Shown here: positions 30,351-32,500 of the stretch, in pieces
Layout of the letters: the number at the start of each line of letters is the position of its first letter
Numbering within the stretch: the stretch's first letter is position 1
Source of the DNA: Glandiceps talaboti
Lineage: Eukaryota > Hemichordata > Enteropneusta > Spengelidae
Assembly: GCF_964340395.1 (NCBI RefSeq)
Contig: NC_135556.1
Location: 11,433,910 to 11,466,409, forward strand
Direction: 5' to 3'
DNA: 32,500 nucleotides
Notes under the pieces: generated by a model
Told to the model about the DNA's origin: nothing
Database searches by the model: none
The model's input: only the letters and a program-made list of their open reading frames with translations
Program-made: the position numbers and the translations under genes

Positions 30351-31683
30351 TTAATCAAGCTGACAACATTATCTTTTGAGTTCACTTTACTTTAGTAAGG
30401 AACAGCTGCAAAACGTTCTGGTAAGAGTACGCTGAAGATCGAAAAACGATAACTAGTAAATCAAATGATTTTCTTCAATTAATATTACAAGTCTTAGATA
30501 ACCTTATTTGGAAACATGTGTTCGTTCACTTCGACCCCCTTTTCTCCAACCAATTGTTGCGAGTCTACATTCGTCACGTAAGCCAAAGTACGGGAGACAT
30601 GACTCATCAACGTTTCTGAAAGAACGAGTTAGTGCCTCAAGGGCTAGCACGAAACGTTTTTATAGTCTGTTTTATTGTTTAGTACAAATATGAAAGAACG
30701 CAAAGATAAATTGCACGCATAATAAAAGAATAATAATCAATTGTACTTAATGTAACAATAACGTTATTTACATTACACTGATTGCACCATTTTTCATCAT
30801 CATATTCTATTCATAAAATCTAATTTTAGCCAGAGTTGAAAAAAAACCGGACATATATAAATCAAACGCGTGTCTCGATAGGTTAGTAACACCTTGGTAC
30901 CACAAATGTACGCTAGCAAATAATAGGAGAGGAAACAAAAATAGAAATTTAAAGAAAAAGAGGGCTAAATCACTTAAGTGATTGAAGCTTACTGTCGCCG
31001 GTATGAAGCCATCAATGTGATGAGATAACACTCGATGACATTTACGGATAGCGTGCTCGACCAGCATGGCAAATACAGCTAATAGATATACAAACCACGT
31101 GTATACATTTTTATAGTTTCGAGAAAAGTGTCAGATCGCGTGCATACCGCTATGTATACAATATCATTCCTCAGGAAAAGCACAGTTTTAAAAGAAAGCT
31201 CTTTCCAATACTTGGAATCTTTAGTAGGGATTGACCTTTAGCTAGAGGAATCAACAGTAGGGTTGGCGTTATATTATAAAACGTTTGAACTTTATATCAT
31301 CACGTTTGTTAATCCACAGAATGGTGTATTTTTGTGTGTCCATATAGAATGAATAATATTTTCTTAGTAAGTTAGCTTTCATAGGGGATCCACTTCAACA
31401 GTAGATATATACAAATATTTGTTTTCTGTTAGGACCCTCTTCAAGAAGTAAATGGAGTTCTTAAAAGTGGTTTAAACAATTTTGATATCGCAAAACCGAT
31501 TCTGCACTATCAATTAGATTGCTGAAACTGACAACATAAATGTGAATAAAAGGTTCGAATTAATTTCAAGTCACCAAAAGTCTTACATTCCAATCTCTGT
31601 GTAAGTTTATATAAACGTTGTATATCAACATCAGTAATCTAATAGTGTGCAGTTGGTTGGATTTAAGGTGTTGCTATCTGTTG
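30351..31683. other. No gene seen
   Basis: AT-rich sequence. The frames at 30508-30693 and 30807-31067 (minus) carry no recognisable features. Confidence 0.45.
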
Positions 31684-31702
31684 ATATATATATATATATA
31701 TA
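31684..31702. repeat. Short (AT)n tract
   Basis: About nine AT units, some 55 bases left of the 31757 hairpin. Confidence 0.95.
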
Positions 31703-31756
31703 ACGGTGAGTATCAATCTGCTAAGACAGTGCTCTATACCGCAGTGGCAGAGCGCA

Positions 31757-31897
31757 ATAGTTTTGGTAGTTCTGGAACTCTTTCTTGGTTGTAACTCGGA
31801 GTTTCACGCATAGTGCGATCATCAGACAACTTATCTGATGATCGCACTATGCGTGAAACTCCGAGTTACAACCAAGAAAGATTTCCAGAACTACCAA

Positions 31898-31903
<6 letters not shown>
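31757..31903. repeat. Near-perfect 70-bp inverted repeat (hairpin) beside (AT)n
   Basis: Positions 31757-31826 pair with 31834-31903 around a 7-base loop. I find a single mismatch, near GGAACTC versus GGAAATC. The right arm runs directly into the (AT)n tract at 31901-31965. Neither arm resembles a tRNA or a known transposon end. Confidence 0.95.

Positions 31904-31965
<62 letters not shown>
31901..31965. repeat. (TA)n microsatellite
   Basis: It begins inside the last bases of the hairpin at 31757-31903 and passes into a short GT tract. Confidence 0.97.
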
Positions 31966-31969
<4 letters not shown>

Positions 31970-32101
31970 GTGTGTGTTTATGTACACAGTTGATAGATAT
32001 TTTATATATGCATTTTATATAAATGCGTTTTATTTTCTTTCAAGTTGCATGATAGATACACACACAATAAACAGTTGAGTGTTTCTGGTCAAGACGTTTC
32101 G

Positions 32102-32104
<3 letters not shown>

Positions 32105-32192
<88 letters not shown>

Positions 32193-32225
32193 TATATATA
32201 TGCATTTGAGATGTTTGATAATTTT

Positions 32226-32291
<66 letters not shown>

Positions 32292-32298
32292 CATACAT
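32105..32298. repeat. Two (AT)n tracts split by a 27-base spacer
   Basis: (AT)n at 32105-32201, with one AA phase slip near 32185, and at 32229-32286, then ATAC units to about 32298. The spacer holds TGCATTTGAGATGTTTG and nearby bases. Confidence 0.97.
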
Positions 32299-32500
32299 GA
32301 AATATATATCACTATGAATGTATTTCACTATATATCAATATTGAAAAACAATAACATATGCCTATGTCATTATGACGCTTGAGAGGATATTATCGGATAT
32401 GGACAATTAGAATGTTATCATTAAACTATTTGTTCATGCATCAGAGCAGTATATATCAACACCTGCCAATGGTTGAATGACCTTAAGTATTGATAACATG

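Overview
This is an animal nuclear window. It carries one clearly recognisable multi-exon protein gene with GT-AG introns, fragments of two non-LTR retrotransposons, foldback and MITE-like repeats, and very many microsatellites. It is AT-rich by eye. There are no bacterial-style operons, ribosome binding sites or terminators. The LINE type (CR1/L2-like, ending in a short microsatellite tail), the SLC17 gene and the dense di-, tri- and tetranucleotide repeats fit an invertebrate metazoan, perhaps marine. I cannot name the phylum or species.

Layout. 1-4590: mostly non-coding, with (AT)n tracts, a perfect 29-bp hairpin at 1081-1151 and a (CAGA)/(GGCA) array at 2943-3120. A few weak exon candidates lie here, including a possible first exon of the SLC17 gene at 4312-4332. 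4593-4836: a foldback MITE-like element. 5468-6081: the 3' end of a 5'-truncated LINE on the minus strand. 6483-12940: nine consecutive exons of an SLC17 (sialin-like) transporter on the plus strand, 497 codons plus stop, lacking only the N-terminal exon. Its introns hold TA, CAAA, CAGA, GA and compound tetranucleotide arrays, and the last intron holds a dispersed repeat. 13172-13534: a second LINE 3' fragment on the minus strand. 14651-15480: two diverged copies of a repeat. 16370-18857: a duplicated block of about 555 bp whose 147-bp core is identical in both copies. 17890-18150 and 23735-24108: copies of a MITE-like element in opposite orientation. 22604-22888: a possible exon of an unrecognised gene on the minus strand. 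27882-28352: a compound trinucleotide array. 29455-30350: more copies of the dispersed GTAGC-motif repeat. 31684-32298: (AT)n tracts with a near-perfect 70-bp-arm hairpin.

The only gene whose function can be read is the SLC17 transporter, a 12-helix major-facilitator protein that probably moves organic or inorganic anions across a lysosomal, vesicular or plasma membrane. I found no new multi-gene system. The most interesting material is the repeat biology and two features of the transporter: a missing helix-4 glutamate and a C-terminal YxxΦ motif.
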